This document shows, piece by piece, positions 15,811-25,400 of a stretch of 64,000 nucleotides of DNA. The translations under genes were made by a program, and so were the position numbers. Origin of the DNA: JAHCHG01 sp965214585 (GTDB lineage: Bacteria; Acidobacteriota; Blastocatellia; Pyrinomonadales; Pyrinomonadaceae). Where the stretch lies: contig OZ243957.1 in NCBI GenBank assembly GCA_965214585.1, positions 1,178,001-1,242,000 on the forward strand. The letters are read 5' to 3'. The stretch's first letter is position 1, and each line of letters opens with the position of its first letter. The notes beneath the pieces were generated by a model, which saw only the letters and a program-made list of their open reading frames with translations, searched no databases and was not told the DNA's origin.

Positions 15811-18219
15811 TCAAACAACTTTCTCGAAAAAACCGTCTTCCTCCATTTCTTCCAAACCGATGCAGCGAAATTTCAGTTTGTCGTTTTCGGGGAAAACTTC
15901 GATCAGACTTTCTTTTTCCAGTTCGCCTTGAATCAATCGTTCGGACAATTCGTCCTCGACGTATTTCTGCAAAGCGCGGCGCAGCGGACGCGCTCCGTAA
16001 CTTCGGTCAGCGCAGGTTTTTTCGATCAGCCATTTTTTCGCCGTTTCGGTCAGACGAATCTGCAAAGTGTGCGCTGCCAAAATTTTATTCAGAGCAATAA
16101 TCTGCAAATCAATTATCTGCATTAAATTTTCGTCGGAAAGTTCATCAAAGATAATTATTTCGTCCAAGCGATTGATAAATTCGGGCGCGAAAACCTTTTT
16201 GACTTCGCTTAAAACCTGTTCGGAAATTTTCGCCCGCGCCGTTTCGCCGTTGAGTTGAAAACCGAGCGACTGGCGTTTTTGGATAAATCTCGCGCCGATG
16301 TTCGAGGTCATTATAAAGATCGCGTTTTTGCAGTCAATCTGCGTGCCGTTCGAATCGGTCAAAATTCCGTCTTCAAAAACCTGCAAAAGCACGTTGAAAA
16401 CGTCGGGATGCGCTTTTTCCACTTCGTCGAAAAGCACGAGCGAATACGGAGCGCGGCGGATTTTTTCGGTCAACTGCCCGCCTTCTTCGTGTCCGACGTA
16501 GCCGGGCGGCGAGCCGATAAATTTCGCCACCGTGTGTTTTTCCATAAATTCCGACATATCGAACCGAATCAGAGCGCGGTCAGAACCGAACAGAAATTCG
16601 GCTAATGTTCGTGCAACTTCCGTTTTGCCAACGCCCGTCGGACCTAAAAACAAAAACGAACCGACCGGTTTATTCGCGCTTTTCAGTCCCGCACGCGAAC
16701 GGCGAATCGCTCGTGCCAAAGCGGAAATCGCCGAACGCTGCGAAATTATGCGGCGGTGAAGCTGTTTTTCAATGTCCAAAAGTTTTTTCGCGTCTTCCTG
16801 ATTAACTGCCGCAACGGGAATTCCAGTCCAACGCGCGACGACTTCATCCACATCTTTTTTCGTAACTTCAACGGCGAAAAACGATTCTTCCAAATTTTCC
16901 AGTTCAAACGCGAGCAGTTTATCGTCGTCGGTGGCGCGTTTCCAATTGTCAACCGTTTCCTTCCACGAAGGTTCTGCCGACGAACCGGCTTCTTCCTGAT
17001 AGCGAAGTTTCGCACGCGCTCCGGCTTCGTCCAAAATATCAATCGCTTTGTCGGGCAGAAATCTGTCGGGAATGTAGCGATTAGACTGATAAACGGCGGC
17101 TTCGAGTGCTTCTTTGGAATAGCGTATCTGATGAAACGCTTCGTATCTTTCGGCGATTCCCTTGAGAATTTCGAGTGCTTCTTCTTCATTCGGCGGCACG
17201 ACTTTGACGGCTTGAAAACGTCTTGCCAATGCTTTATCTTTTTCGATTGATCGGCGAAATTCGTTGGGCGTTGTCGCGCCGACGCATTGAATTTCGCCGC
17301 GCGAAAGCGCAGGTTTTAAGATGTTCGCCGCGTCTAGAGTTCCTTCCGCCGAACCCGCGCCGACAAGCGTATGAAGTTCGTCTATGAAAACGATATACTG
17401 CTCGTTTTCCTTGAGTTCGCTCATAATCTTTTTGAGCCGTTCTTCAAACTGCCCGCGATATTTTGTTCCGGCGACGACGAGCGATAAATCGAGCGATAAA
17501 ATCCGTTTATTTTCCAAAAATGTCGGCACGCGCTGATCGACAATTCTCTGCGCCAAACCTTCGATAATCGCCGTTTTCCCAACGCCTGCTTCGCCGATCA
17601 AAACCGGATTATTCTTCGTTCGGCGGCATAAAATCTCGATAACCCTTTCAATTTCCGCATCGCGCCCGATCAGCGGATCGAGTTTTCCTTCGCCTGCGTC
17701 CTTTGTCAAATCTCTCGTAAACTCCTGCAAATGCGGAACTTCCGATTTGTTTCCGTTGCGGCTGACGGCGTAAAAATTCGGAATACCGTTTTCCCTGAGA
17801 ACTTCCTCGCGCACATTCTGCACATTCAAACCGTATTGATAAAGAATCTCCGCCGCAATCGAACGCTGTTCGCGCACAATTCCCAAAAGCAGATGCTCCG
17901 GTCCGATGTGGCGGCTTTTCATCTGCTTGCCTTCTTCGCTCGCAAAAACCAAAATCCGCTTCGTTTCCGGCGACAAATGAAGCTCCGCTGACTGCGGAAT
18001 CCGTTCGCGCAAAACGATTCTTTCCTCGACCTCGCGCCTGACGGCTTCAACCGGCAGATTGTTCCGAAACGGAAAAAACCTCGGCGAAAGCGTCTTGTCC
18101 TCGCGCATCAAACCCAGAAGAATATGTTCCGGCGAAATTACCTGCGAACCGTATTGTAAAGCCTCGTAACGGGCAAAAAAGATAACCCGACGCGCTTTTT
18201 CCGTGTAGCGTTCAAACAT
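15811..18219 (-). CDS. clpC: ATP-dependent Clp protease ATP-binding subunit ClpC
   Basis: Hexameric AAA+ unfoldase that feeds proteins to ClpP. 802 residues: twin Clp-N repeats (about 2-65, FERYTEKARRVIFFARYEA, and 80-145), first AAA+ domain with Walker A GEAGVGKT (209-216) and Walker B IVFIDELHTLVGAG, a shortened middle region, second AAA+ domain with GPTGVGKTEVAR and LVLFDEVEKAH, and a C-terminal D2-small domain (YGARPLRRALQKYVEDELSE). The middle region lacks a clear UVR motif and is on the short side for ClpC. No clpP, mcsA or mcsB neighbours. Start at 18219 gives the standard MFERYTEKAR N-terminus. Confidence 0.95.
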   Translation of the reverse strand: MFERYTEKARRVIFFARYEALQYGSQVISPEHILLGLMREDKTLSPRFFPFRNNLPVEAVRREVEERIVLRERIPQSAELHLSPETKRILVFASEEGKQMKSRHIGPEHLLLGIVREQRSIAAEILYQYGLNVQNVREEVLRENGIPNFYAVSRNGNKSEVPHLQEFTRDLTKDAGEGKLDPLIGRDAEIERVIEILCRRTKNNPVLIGEAGVGKTAIIEGLAQRIVDQRVPTFLENKRILSLDLSLVVAGTKYRGQFEERLKKIMSELKENEQYIVFIDELHTLVGAGSAEGTLDAANILKPALSRGEIQCVGATTPNEFRRSIEKDKALARRFQAVKVVPPNEEEALEILKGIAERYEAFHQIRYSKEALEAAVYQSNRYIPDRFLPDKAIDILDEAGARAKLRYQEEAGSSAEPSWKETVDNWKRATDDDKLLAFELENLEESFFAVEVTKKDVDEVVARWTGIPVAAVNQEDAKKLLDIEKQLHRRIISQRSAISALARAIRRSRAGLKSANKPVGSFLFLGPTGVGKTEVARTLAEFLFGSDRALIRFDMSEFMEKHTVAKFIGSPPGYVGHEEGGQLTEKIRRAPYSLVLFDEVEKAHPDVFNVLLQVFEDGILTDSNGTQIDCKNAIFIMTSNIGARFIQKRQSLGFQLNGETARAKISEQVLSEVKKVFAPEFINRLDEIIIFDELSDENLMQIIDLQIIALNKILAAHTLQIRLTETAKKWLIEKTCADRSYGARPLRRALQKYVEDELSERLIQGELEKESLIEVFPENDKLKFRCIGLEEMEEDGFFEKVV

Positions 18220-18284
18220 AAAAATACCTGTAAATTGCCTGCTTGGAATTTTTTATAACTCTAATTAATATTGTGCAAAATTGA

Positions 18285-18955
18285 TTTCAGCCTGTTCGGG
18301 CAGGCTTTCCGCCATTCGCGGATTTAGCCGCGTCCATTTATGGCGCGGTCAGCAATCCGCAGAAATCTTCAGGGCGTTTTAACGTCCTTTTCTTCTGCTT
18401 CAGCTTTCTTCATCTTCATTCGTAATTTTCTCCAACCGTTCGTGCGTCGTCCCCTTTCTGTGATGTTCCTTTTGATTCAAAATATAATTTATCACCCATT
18501 CTAAATCCTTCGTCCCGAAACTGACAATTCCGTAACCGCGCTGCCATTGTAATAATTTATGCCTCGCCGTTTGATTGACCTCAAAAGAACTTCCGCCTTT
18601 TAATTGTCCGATCCATTTGCTCATTGTCAGCGACGGCGGAACGCTGACGGCAAAATGAATATGATCTGAAATGCCGCCGAGAGCGTGAAAATAAACTTCG
18701 GGCGTTTCGATGATTTTGCGTTTTAAGAATTTATACAGTTTTGTTTCAACATCAGCTTTAATCAAAGGCAGATTTCCTTTCGTATGCCAAGTGATATGAA
18801 AATTTATTTCCGAATAAACCGAACTCGGCATATAGTAAACGCCTTTTTGAAAGGACGTTAAAACGCCCTAAAATTTAAATAATCGCCAAGAACCACCACA
18901 TAAATGACGTGGCTAAATCCGCGAAGCGCGGAAAGCCTGATAAATCAGGCTGAAA
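18285..18955. mobile_element. RAYT element: transposase gene flanked by composite inverted termini
   Basis: Inverted ends of roughly 90 bases surround the transposase gene. Left end starts TTTCAGCCTGTTCGGGCAGG, then TTTCCGCCATTCGCGGATTT, AGCCGCGTCCATTTATGGCG and AGGGCGTTTTAACGTCC. The right end, read as reverse complement, has the same order: TTTCAGCCTGATTTATCAGG, TTTCCGCGCTTCGCGGATTT, AGCCACGTCATTTATGTGG and AGGGCGTTTTAACGTCC. Each end contains small hairpins (GCCTG..CAGGC, CCGCG..CGCGG) as in REP sequences. A 255-bp relative without the gene is at 35650-35904. Confidence 0.85.
18400..18831 (-). CDS. REP-associated tyrosine transposase (Y1_Tnp, IS200-like)
   Basis: A 143-residue single-strand HUH transposase of the TnpA/RAYT group. 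Start SEINFHITWHTKGN matches the family opening; the metal-binding HUH motif is SDHIHF (His57 and His59) and the nucleophile is Tyr116 in WVINYILNQKEHH. All key residues are kept, so it may be active. Codon use does not differ noticeably from neighbours. It is enclosed by palindromic ends that resemble REP sequences, the configuration expected for a transposase that mobilises or maintains them. No TnpB gene accompanies it. Confidence 0.9.
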   Translation of the reverse strand: MPSSVYSEINFHITWHTKGNLPLIKADVETKLYKFLKRKIIETPEVYFHALGGISDHIHFAVSVPPSLTMSKWIGQLKGGSSFEVNQTARHKLLQWQRGYGIVSFGTKDLEWVINYILNQKEHHRKGTTHERLEKITNEDEES

Positions 18956-19112
18956 TAAAATCGTAGAATCTAAACAGAGATAACAAAGTTATTATAACCA
19001 AAGTCTGCAACTGTTTGCCAAATTTTTCAAGATTAAATTTTTCCGACTTGTTTTTAGTATAGTTTCAAACCGTTGCAAAATCCAGATTTTGAAAACGCCC
19101 GAAACGATAAAA

Positions 19113-19592
19113 TTAAACGGAAAAATAATCTTTCGCCTTAACAATTAAAAGTTTCGGTTCATTTCTTTTCAGACGTTTGTTCAGATAATCGGCGAGCAGG
19201 GAAAAATGCTTGTAATTTTCCGTAACGACGGCGACGGGAGCGCGTTCGGCAGGGTTTTCAAGATGCCAAGAGATCGCCGATTGGCAGATCAGCGCGTCGT
19301 TCTGAAAAATCGTCGCGCTTTTCGGAACGCTTTCGCCGTTTTGGTGCATTTGCCAGATGATTCGTGAGCAAATTTGCCAATCTTCTTGGGTTGGAACGAG
19401 CAGAGTTTTATTTTCAGCGTGATAACGAAAAAAACTGTCCCACAGACGACGTTTTTTAGAAGTAATTTTCGTTGCCGTCAGTTCGTAAAAAACGACTGAT
19501 GAGAGAGCCGAATTTTTCACATCCAAAGGCGTAATTTTGTTTTTATAAGAACTGTATGTGTTTGTATCAAAAACTCTAATTCTCTGTTTCAT
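19113..19592 (-). CDS. PIN domain protein, probable toxin
   Basis: 159 residues with a PIN nuclease layout: IRVFDTNTYSSY (first Asp), SSVVFYELTATK (Glu), FQNDALICQSAI (Asp) and AVVTENYKHFSLL at the end. PIN toxins usually cut tRNA or mRNA and are held inactive by a small partner. The 65-residue gene upstream overlaps its start by 17 bases, the arrangement of a toxin-antitoxin operon. Target unknown. It could instead be an RNA-processing PIN protein, but the small overlapping partner argues for a toxin. Confidence 0.75.
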   Translation of the reverse strand: MKQRIRVFDTNTYSSYKNKITPLDVKNSALSSVVFYELTATKITSKKRRLWDSFFRYHAENKTLLVPTQEDWQICSRIIWQMHQNGESVPKSATIFQNDALICQSAISWHLENPAERAPVAVVTENYKHFSLLADYLNKRLKRNEPKLLIVKAKDYFSV

Positions 19593-19773
19593 CAGATAAT
19601 GCCCGTATCAAAAGTTTATAAATCTTTTTAGTTTCAGCAGATACGACTTCACCGTTTTCATTGAGCGAACGCACTTGAGATGCCGTTTCGTATTCCGAAC
19701 TATTCGGAATAAATCTTTTTTCGATATTTTTTTCCACCTTTTCGGTTTTCGGTTTTTTCGTCTTCGTTTCCAT
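19576..19773 (-). CDS. Small partner of the PIN protein, probable antitoxin
   Basis: 65 residues, strongly charged: the N-terminal third is Lys/Glu-rich (KTKKPKTEKVEK), the rest has SSEYETASQVRSL and AETKKIYKLLIRALSDE, likely helices. No recognised DNA-binding fold. It ends inside the PIN gene (17-base overlap) so the pair is translationally linked. The short length, charge and order upstream of the toxin suggest an antitoxin; no family can be named. Confidence 0.6.
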   Translation of the reverse strand: METKTKKPKTEKVEKNIEKRFIPNSSEYETASQVRSLNENGEVVSAETKKIYKLLIRALSDETEN

Positions 19774-19802
19774 AAAATTTATTATAACAGAAAATTTCTA
19801 AA

Positions 19803-20996
19803 TTATTGATGCCGCAAATTCTCCAGAGGTTTTATTCGGCTTGCCCTAAATGCGGGATAAACGGTTGCCGCCAGACACAATAGAAAGGCGATAAAGATAA
19901 TCAGCAAAATATTCGATAAGTTCGGATGAAACGGAATATAATTCAGCGAATAAACTTCCGCTGAAAGACGGACGAGCTTAAAATAATTTCCTGCAAAACA
20001 AACGAGCAAACCGAAAATCACGCCGAGAAAAATTCCGATAAAGCCGAGAAATAAACCTTCAAATAAGAATATGAAAACCAAACTTCGCGCCCGCGCACCG
20101 CAAGTTCGCAAAACGGCGATGTCGAGTTTTCGTTCATTTACTAAAAGCGCGAGTGTGGTCGTGATATTTAGAGCGGCGATGAAAATTATCAAGGAGATTA
20201 TCCACAGCGAAACTTTTCTTTCCAGCGAAAGCGCGGCGAAAAGCGGTTGATTCACTTTTTGCCAATCTAAAACTTTGTAATTCGCGCCTAATTTCGCGCG
20301 GATTTCGGCGGCGGTTTCGTTTGCTTTGTAAATATCCGAAACGGAAACGCTCAAAATCGTCGGCGTAAAATTCGTTTTTTTTGTAATTCTTAAATAATTT
20401 TCGGGCGAAACATTTATCCACGTCGAATCGTATTCAAAAAGCCCCGTTTGAAAAGTTTCCGCAACCGAAACCTTTACTCTTTCGGGCATTTCATCATTTT
20501 CAAATATAATAATTTCCGCTTCAACGCCTTTTTTCAATCCCGTTTTTTCGGCAAGTTCCGCGCCGAGCGAGATTTTTATTTGATCTTTGTTTTGAAATTC
20601 TTTTGGACTTTGGACTTTGGACTTCGGACTTTGGACTTCCGCTTTCTTGACTACTCGGAGAATTGCGTAACTTGTCGCTGATTTGCCGATAATTATTGAG
20701 TTTTGATATTTGGTCGGCGAAACATCTGTTACATTTTCCGATTTTTCGAGTTTATTTTTTATATTTTTCCAATCGAAAACTTCCGCGCCGTCATTCATAA
20801 AAATCGAAATATGTGCGGTGTTTGCCAAGATTTTATCGCGCATTTCGTCGGCAAAACCGTTGGCGAGAGATTGGGCGATTATCAAACTTGCCACGCCCGC
20901 CGCGATTCCGACGATTGCCGCAACCTGCGTAAAACGCGCTAAACTTTTTCGTTTGGCGCGAAAATATTTTATGGCGAGTTTTAATTCAAAGGGCAT
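19803..20996 (-). CDS. FtsX-like ABC permease, LolC/LolE type
   Basis: Inner-membrane permease that extracts lipoproteins for the Lol pathway, or a related MacB-type permease. 397 residues from MPFELKLAIKYFRAKRKS, the standard LolC/E start; the longer frame to 21092 reads through heptamer repeat DNA (IAIYDLRFTIYNLQ) and is rejected. TM1 at about 20-45 (AAIVGIAAGVASLIIAQSLANG), a periplasmic domain, then three TM segments near the C-terminus (LWIISLIIFIAALNITTTLAL, FEGLFLGFIGIFLGVIFGLLV, LLIIFIAFLLCLAATVYP). A repeat-coded insertion SPKSKVQSPKEFQ sits in the periplasmic domain. No LolD ATPase gene adjoins. Confidence 0.85.
   Translation of the reverse strand: MPFELKLAIKYFRAKRKSLARFTQVAAIVGIAAGVASLIIAQSLANGFADEMRDKILANTAHISIFMNDGAEVFDWKNIKNKLEKSENVTDVSPTKYQNSIIIGKSATSYAILRVVKKAEVQSPKSKVQSPKEFQNKDQIKISLGAELAEKTGLKKGVEAEIIIFENDEMPERVKVSVAETFQTGLFEYDSTWINVSPENYLRITKKTNFTPTILSVSVSDIYKANETAAEIRAKLGANYKVLDWQKVNQPLFAALSLERKVSLWIISLIIFIAALNITTTLALLVNERKLDIAVLRTCGARARSLVFIFLFEGLFLGFIGIFLGVIFGLLVCFAGNYFKLVRLSAEVYSLNYIPFHPNLSNILLIIFIAFLLCLAATVYPAFRASRIKPLENLRHQ
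20603..20641. repeat. Heptamer tandem repeat inside the LolC/E-type coding region
   Basis: About five consecutive units of GGACTTT (TTGGACTTTGGACTTTGG and onward) that on the coding strand read AGTCCAA and give SPKSKVQSPK. The frame is kept. This type of unit is otherwise intergenic in this window, so it looks like an insertion tolerated in a periplasmic loop. Confidence 0.75.
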
Positions 20997-20999
20997 TTG

Positions 21000-21140
21000 T
21001 AAATTGTAAATTGTAAATCGCAAATCGTAAATCGCAATTGATTTTCCGATTAGATAAATCGGCGCGTTTTCGTTAGAATCTACGTTTTGCAAAAGGATTT
21101 TCAGAAAATTTAAAATCCGAAATCTAAAATCCGAAATCTA
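21000..21140. repeat. Heptamer repeats between divergent lolC-type and ribB genes
   Basis: Units TAAATTG and TAAATCGCAAATCG are repeated at 21000-21045; a second run of AAATCCGAAATCT units lies at 21110-21140, directly before the ribB start. The TAAATCG unit is the inverse of that at 6080-6115. Confidence 0.7.
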
Positions 21141-21144
21141 AATA

Positions 21145-22275
21145 ATGTCCTTAAATACGATTGAAGAAGCCGCCGAAGATATAAAAAACGGCAAGATGAT
21201 AATTATAGTTGACGACGAAGACCGCGAAAATGAAGGCGATCTGGTTTGCGCGGCGGAGAAGATCACGCCCGAAATCATTAATTTTATGGCGGCTTACGGA
21301 CGCGGTTTGATCTGCACGCCTCTGACCGAAGAGCGTTGCGATTATCTGCAATTGCCGCCGCAGTCGCAGGAAAACACTTCGAGTATGGGAACGGCTTTTA
21401 CGATTTCCATCGAAGCACGCGAAGGCGTAACGACGGGAATTTCCGCCGCAGACCGCGCTCACACGATCTTGACGGCGATTGATCCGAAAACGAAACCATC
21501 GGATTTGGCGCGTCCGGGGCATACTTTTCCGCTGCGGGCGAGAAACGGCGGCGTGCTTGTGCGCGTTGGGCAGACGGAGGCGAGCGTTGATATGGCGCGA
21601 ATCGCGGGACTCGATCCGTCGGCGGTCGTCTGCGAAATTATGAACGAAGACGGCACGATGGCGCGTCTGCCTGAATTGAAAATTTTTGCCGAAAAGCACG
21701 ATTTGAAGATTATTTCCGTCGCCGATCTGGTGCGTTACCGAATCCAAAAAGAAACGCTCGTGCGCCGCGTTGTCGAAACCGATCTGCCGACCGATTACGG
21801 CGATTTTCGCGCCGTCGTTTACGAAAATATAATCAACGGCGAAACGCACGTTGCGATGGTTTTAGGCAATAATTTTTCAGAGGCAACCGAACCCGTTCTG
21901 GTGCGCGTCCAAACCGAGAATATTACGTTTGCGATGTTCGGTTCGCGTCTTGGCGAAGCGTCCAGAGCGATGAAATCTTCCCTGAAAAAAATAAGCGAAG
22001 CGGGCGCGGGCGTGATTCTTTACTTGCGCCAGCGCGAACATAATCTCGATCTGATTCATCAACTGGAAACTTATAAAGTTATGCAGGAAAAGGACTTGGA
22101 TTTTCAAGCGGCGCGACGCGAAACGGGTTACGGCAGTTTCCGCGATTACGGAATCGGGGCGCAGATTCTGCACGATTTAGGTTTGAAAAAGATAAAACTT
22201 TTGTCGAATCATCCGCCGAAAGTCAATGCAATCGAAGCGTTTGAACTGGAAATTGTTGAAACCGAGCCGTTTTAG
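21145..22275 (+). CDS. ribB: 3,4-dihydroxy-2-butanone 4-phosphate synthase with degenerate GTP cyclohydrolase II domain
   Basis: RibB makes the four-carbon precursor of riboflavin from ribulose 5-phosphate. N-terminal domain 1-200 is complete: VDDEDRENEGDL (acidic metal site), RGLICTPLT, RPGHTFPLRARNGGVLVR and the late CEIMNEDGTMA. The C-terminal domain (about 205-376) has the RibA fold (FRDYGIGAQILHDLG, KLLSNHPPK) but has lost the zinc cysteines: the region that should read EC..CDC reads ENITFAMFGSRLGEAS (259-273), and the EGRGIGL loop is REHNLDL (297-303). GTP hydrolysis is therefore unlikely. This resembles the RibBX variants known in other bacteria. A separate RibA would be needed elsewhere. 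Confidence 0.88.
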   Translation: MSLNTIEEAAEDIKNGKMIIIVDDEDRENEGDLVCAAEKITPEIINFMAAYGRGLICTPLTEERCDYLQLPPQSQENTSSMGTAFTISIEAREGVTTGISAADRAHTILTAIDPKTKPSDLARPGHTFPLRARNGGVLVRVGQTEASVDMARIAGLDPSAVVCEIMNEDGTMARLPELKIFAEKHDLKIISVADLVRYRIQKETLVRRVVETDLPTDYGDFRAVVYENIINGETHVAMVLGNNFSEATEPVLVRVQTENITFAMFGSRLGEASRAMKSSLKKISEAGAGVILYLRQREHNLDLIHQLETYKVMQEKDLDFQAARRETGYGSFRDYGIGAQILHDLGLKKIKLLSNHPPKVNAIEAFELEIVETEPF

Positions 22276-22280
22276 GAAAA

Positions 22281-22361
22281 TGTCAGTAGCGTCGGCGTGA
22301 GCCGATGCGCTTGTTTCATCTGCAATAACCAAACGGCTGACGCACAACGCTGCTGACAAGA
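22281..22361. repeat. REP-like pair related to 3735-3805
   Basis: TGTCAGTAGCGTCGGCGTGA followed by GCCGATGCGC, then after a spacer ACGGCTGACGCACAACGCTG and CTGACAAG. The two halves face each other, so the pair can form a hairpin. Placed just after the ribB stop. Confidence 0.7.
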
Positions 22362-22437
22362 TTTCATTTTCCATTTGCTGTTTTTTCAGATAGAATAAAA
22401 AAGCTCTCCAAAAAGGACGAAAATCAGTTTTATAAAA

Positions 22438-25400
22438 ATGTCCGAAGAAAACGAAAATAATCAAACTGAAGAAATTCAGGACGCAGAAATAGAAACAACT
22501 TACGAAGACGAAATTGAAGAAGATTCGTCGGGCGAAACTTCGCGCGGTTTTTTTAATCGCCGCAACGGTCTGATCGCCCTTGGCATTGTGTCGCTTTTGG
22601 CGGTCGGCATCGCTCTGCTCGTAACGGTTTCCTATAAATACGGCGTTTTCGACAATTATATAAAACAGCAGTTTGTCGCAACAATGGCGGACATCGGAGT
22701 TGTTTTCGATGCCGACGTTTTTCGTCTGACGATAAATCCGCTGCAGCTGCATCTGGAAAATGCGACGTTTAACGATAAGAAAACGGGCGAAAAACTTTTC
22801 CGAATCGGCGAAGCGAATTTGAATTTAACCGTCGAAAATCTTTACGCCAGACAATTAACGCGCGACATAAGCCTTGATTCAACCGATTTGCGCGATGTCG
22901 AAGTTTGGGTGAAATTCGACGAGAACGGAAACTCGAATTTCGATAATCTCGAACTTGTCGAAGACGAATCCGGTTCAGCCGTCAATTTTAAATACGAGTC
23001 GGCAAAGTTTTCTCTGAGAAACGGCTTGATTCATTTTAACGACGTTTCGCGCAAAATTTCCGCCGACGCGAAAAATCTGCAATTGTTTTTCGAGCCGGAA
23101 AATTACGACGTGCCGGACGAGGAAAAGCGTTATAAATTTGATCTGACTTCAACGAATTCGGTGGTCGTTTACGACGAAAAACCGATTGAGCCGATTGATA
23201 TTAGAGCAAACGGAATTTTATTTAACGAAGGCGCGGAACTGGCGCAGTTAAAGCTGACTTCGCCGATTGCCGAAACAAATTTAAGCGGCAGTCTGCGCGA
23301 TTGGGCTTCACCGAAATATAAGTTAAATATTGATTCGTCGGTTGATCTGACGCAGACTTCAAATGTTCTGCCGACGGGCGCGACGCTGCGCGGTGTCGGG
23401 AATTTCAAGGGAACTTTAACGGGCGAAGGCGAAAATTATAAGATCGTCGGCGATATTCAATCGGATTCGCTGGTCGCGGACAATATTCGCTTAAAAGGCG
23501 TAAATGTGGCGGCAACCGTCGAAGGCAAAAATTCAATGTATAACGCCAACGGCAAGGCGATTGCCGAAATGCTCACGTTTGAAGATTTTCAGATAGATTT
23601 TCCGCAAATCGCCGGAAACATACGCGGCACGGGAACGGATTTTCGCTGGGTCGGCGAACTTCAAGCGGCGGCGGCGAAATCTCCTCTCGGAACGATTGCC
23701 GGACTTTATATAACAGACGCGGCTGCCGAATATAAAGACGAAAAACTGGCGGCGACGATTGGAAATGTGCGCTCGAAAAGTTTCTCGGCGGACGCGGCAA
23801 GCGGAAGCGGAATAAACGCCGGAAACGTGAAAATTCTTTACGCCGACGGCAGAACGCAGGTTAATATTCCGAACGTCCGCGCCGGAGTTTTGAACGCGGA
23901 AGGCACGACCTTAAAAGACGTGAACGCCGGTGCTGTGAAAATTACGAATCAGGGCGACACGACCAAAGCGAGCGTCGGAAATCTACGCGCCGGAAGCATC
24001 GAAACGGAAGATGTGCGGCTGAGAAATCTGAAAACGGGAAATGTCAATGTAACGAACAGAGGCGCGACGACAAATGTTGATGTCGCGCAGGTGACAGCCG
24101 ACGGACTCGACGCAGACGGCGCAAAGGTTGGCGGAATCAACGCTTCGGGCGTGAACGCGCAGATCGTCGGCGATAAAACGACAGTTTACGCGAACAGTCT
24201 GCGCGTTGCAAAAGTTGACACGGACGCGGCGATTCTTGGAAGTTTGAACGTCGCGGGCGTTCGCTTGACGATTTTAAACGGCAGAATCGAAGCCCGTTCG
24301 GGCGACATCAACGCGGGCGACGTAACTTTAACAAAAGCGGCTCTGCCTGACGGCGGAAAAGTGCAGAACGTGAAACTTTACAAACCCGTTTTTGTGCTTG
24401 AACCGTCGGGACAATATCGCGCCAGCGCGGATATGAGTTTGGGCGGCGGCGTTTTGGGAAATATCAAACTCGGCGCGGCTCGCGCTTCGGTTGTCGCGGA
24501 AAACGATTCGGTTGCGCTGAATAATCTGACCGCCGACGTGATGGACGGCAAAATTAACGGCAATGCGACGGTTGCGCTTAATGACAGAAAAAGTTCGCGC
24601 ATAAATGCCGGTTTTGACAATCTTGATTTATCAAAATTGCTCGCGCTTGCCGGCGGACAAGTTGTGCCAATTGAAGGAAAAACGACGGGACAAGTTGATC
24701 TGACATTTCCGGGAACGAATTTCAAAGTTGCCAGCGGAACGCTCAACGCGGATTTTGCGGCGGATGCCGGCGCGGAAGGAAGCGAAAAAATTCCTGTTAC
24801 CGGAAACATCGCTTTGAACGCGACGCGCGGACTTTTCAACATCGAAAACGCAGATATTTTCACGGCTCAAACCAGAATTAACGCGACGGGAAGTTTTGAT
24901 TTAAACGGTTACGATTCAAATTTGAACGTCGCTTTAAACTCCGTCGAAGCGAGCGAGATCGAGCGAATTATCACGATTCTGAATGTTTCGCCCGAACTCG
25001 AACAACAGCTTGACGCTTACGAAATTGATTTAGCGGGAAATTTGAATTTTACGGGAAATGTAACGGGAAATCTGACAAATCCGACATTGGACGGAAAATT
25101 CGCGCTCGAATCGCTGATCGTGCGCGGGCGCAATCTCGGAACGCTTTCTTCCGATGTTTTCGTATCGCCCGAAGAAATAGTTCTGCGTGAAGGACTCTTA
25201 AAGGAACGCGACGGCGGAAATTTGGCGTTTAACGTCAATGTTCCGCTAATCGGCACGGATAATATTTCGGTTGACGCGAAATTAAATAACCTCAACACGG
25301 GAAATCTGCTCGCGGCTTTGCCCGTTGATATTCTGCCCGATCAATTAAAAAGTTTCGAGGCGCAGACTTCCGGCACAATTGACGTTTCGGGAATCCCGAA

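Noticed and set aside
19113..19592. PIN gene as part of the RAYT element
   Set aside because: It lies outside the inverted ends (18285-18955) and pairs with its own overlapping small gene.
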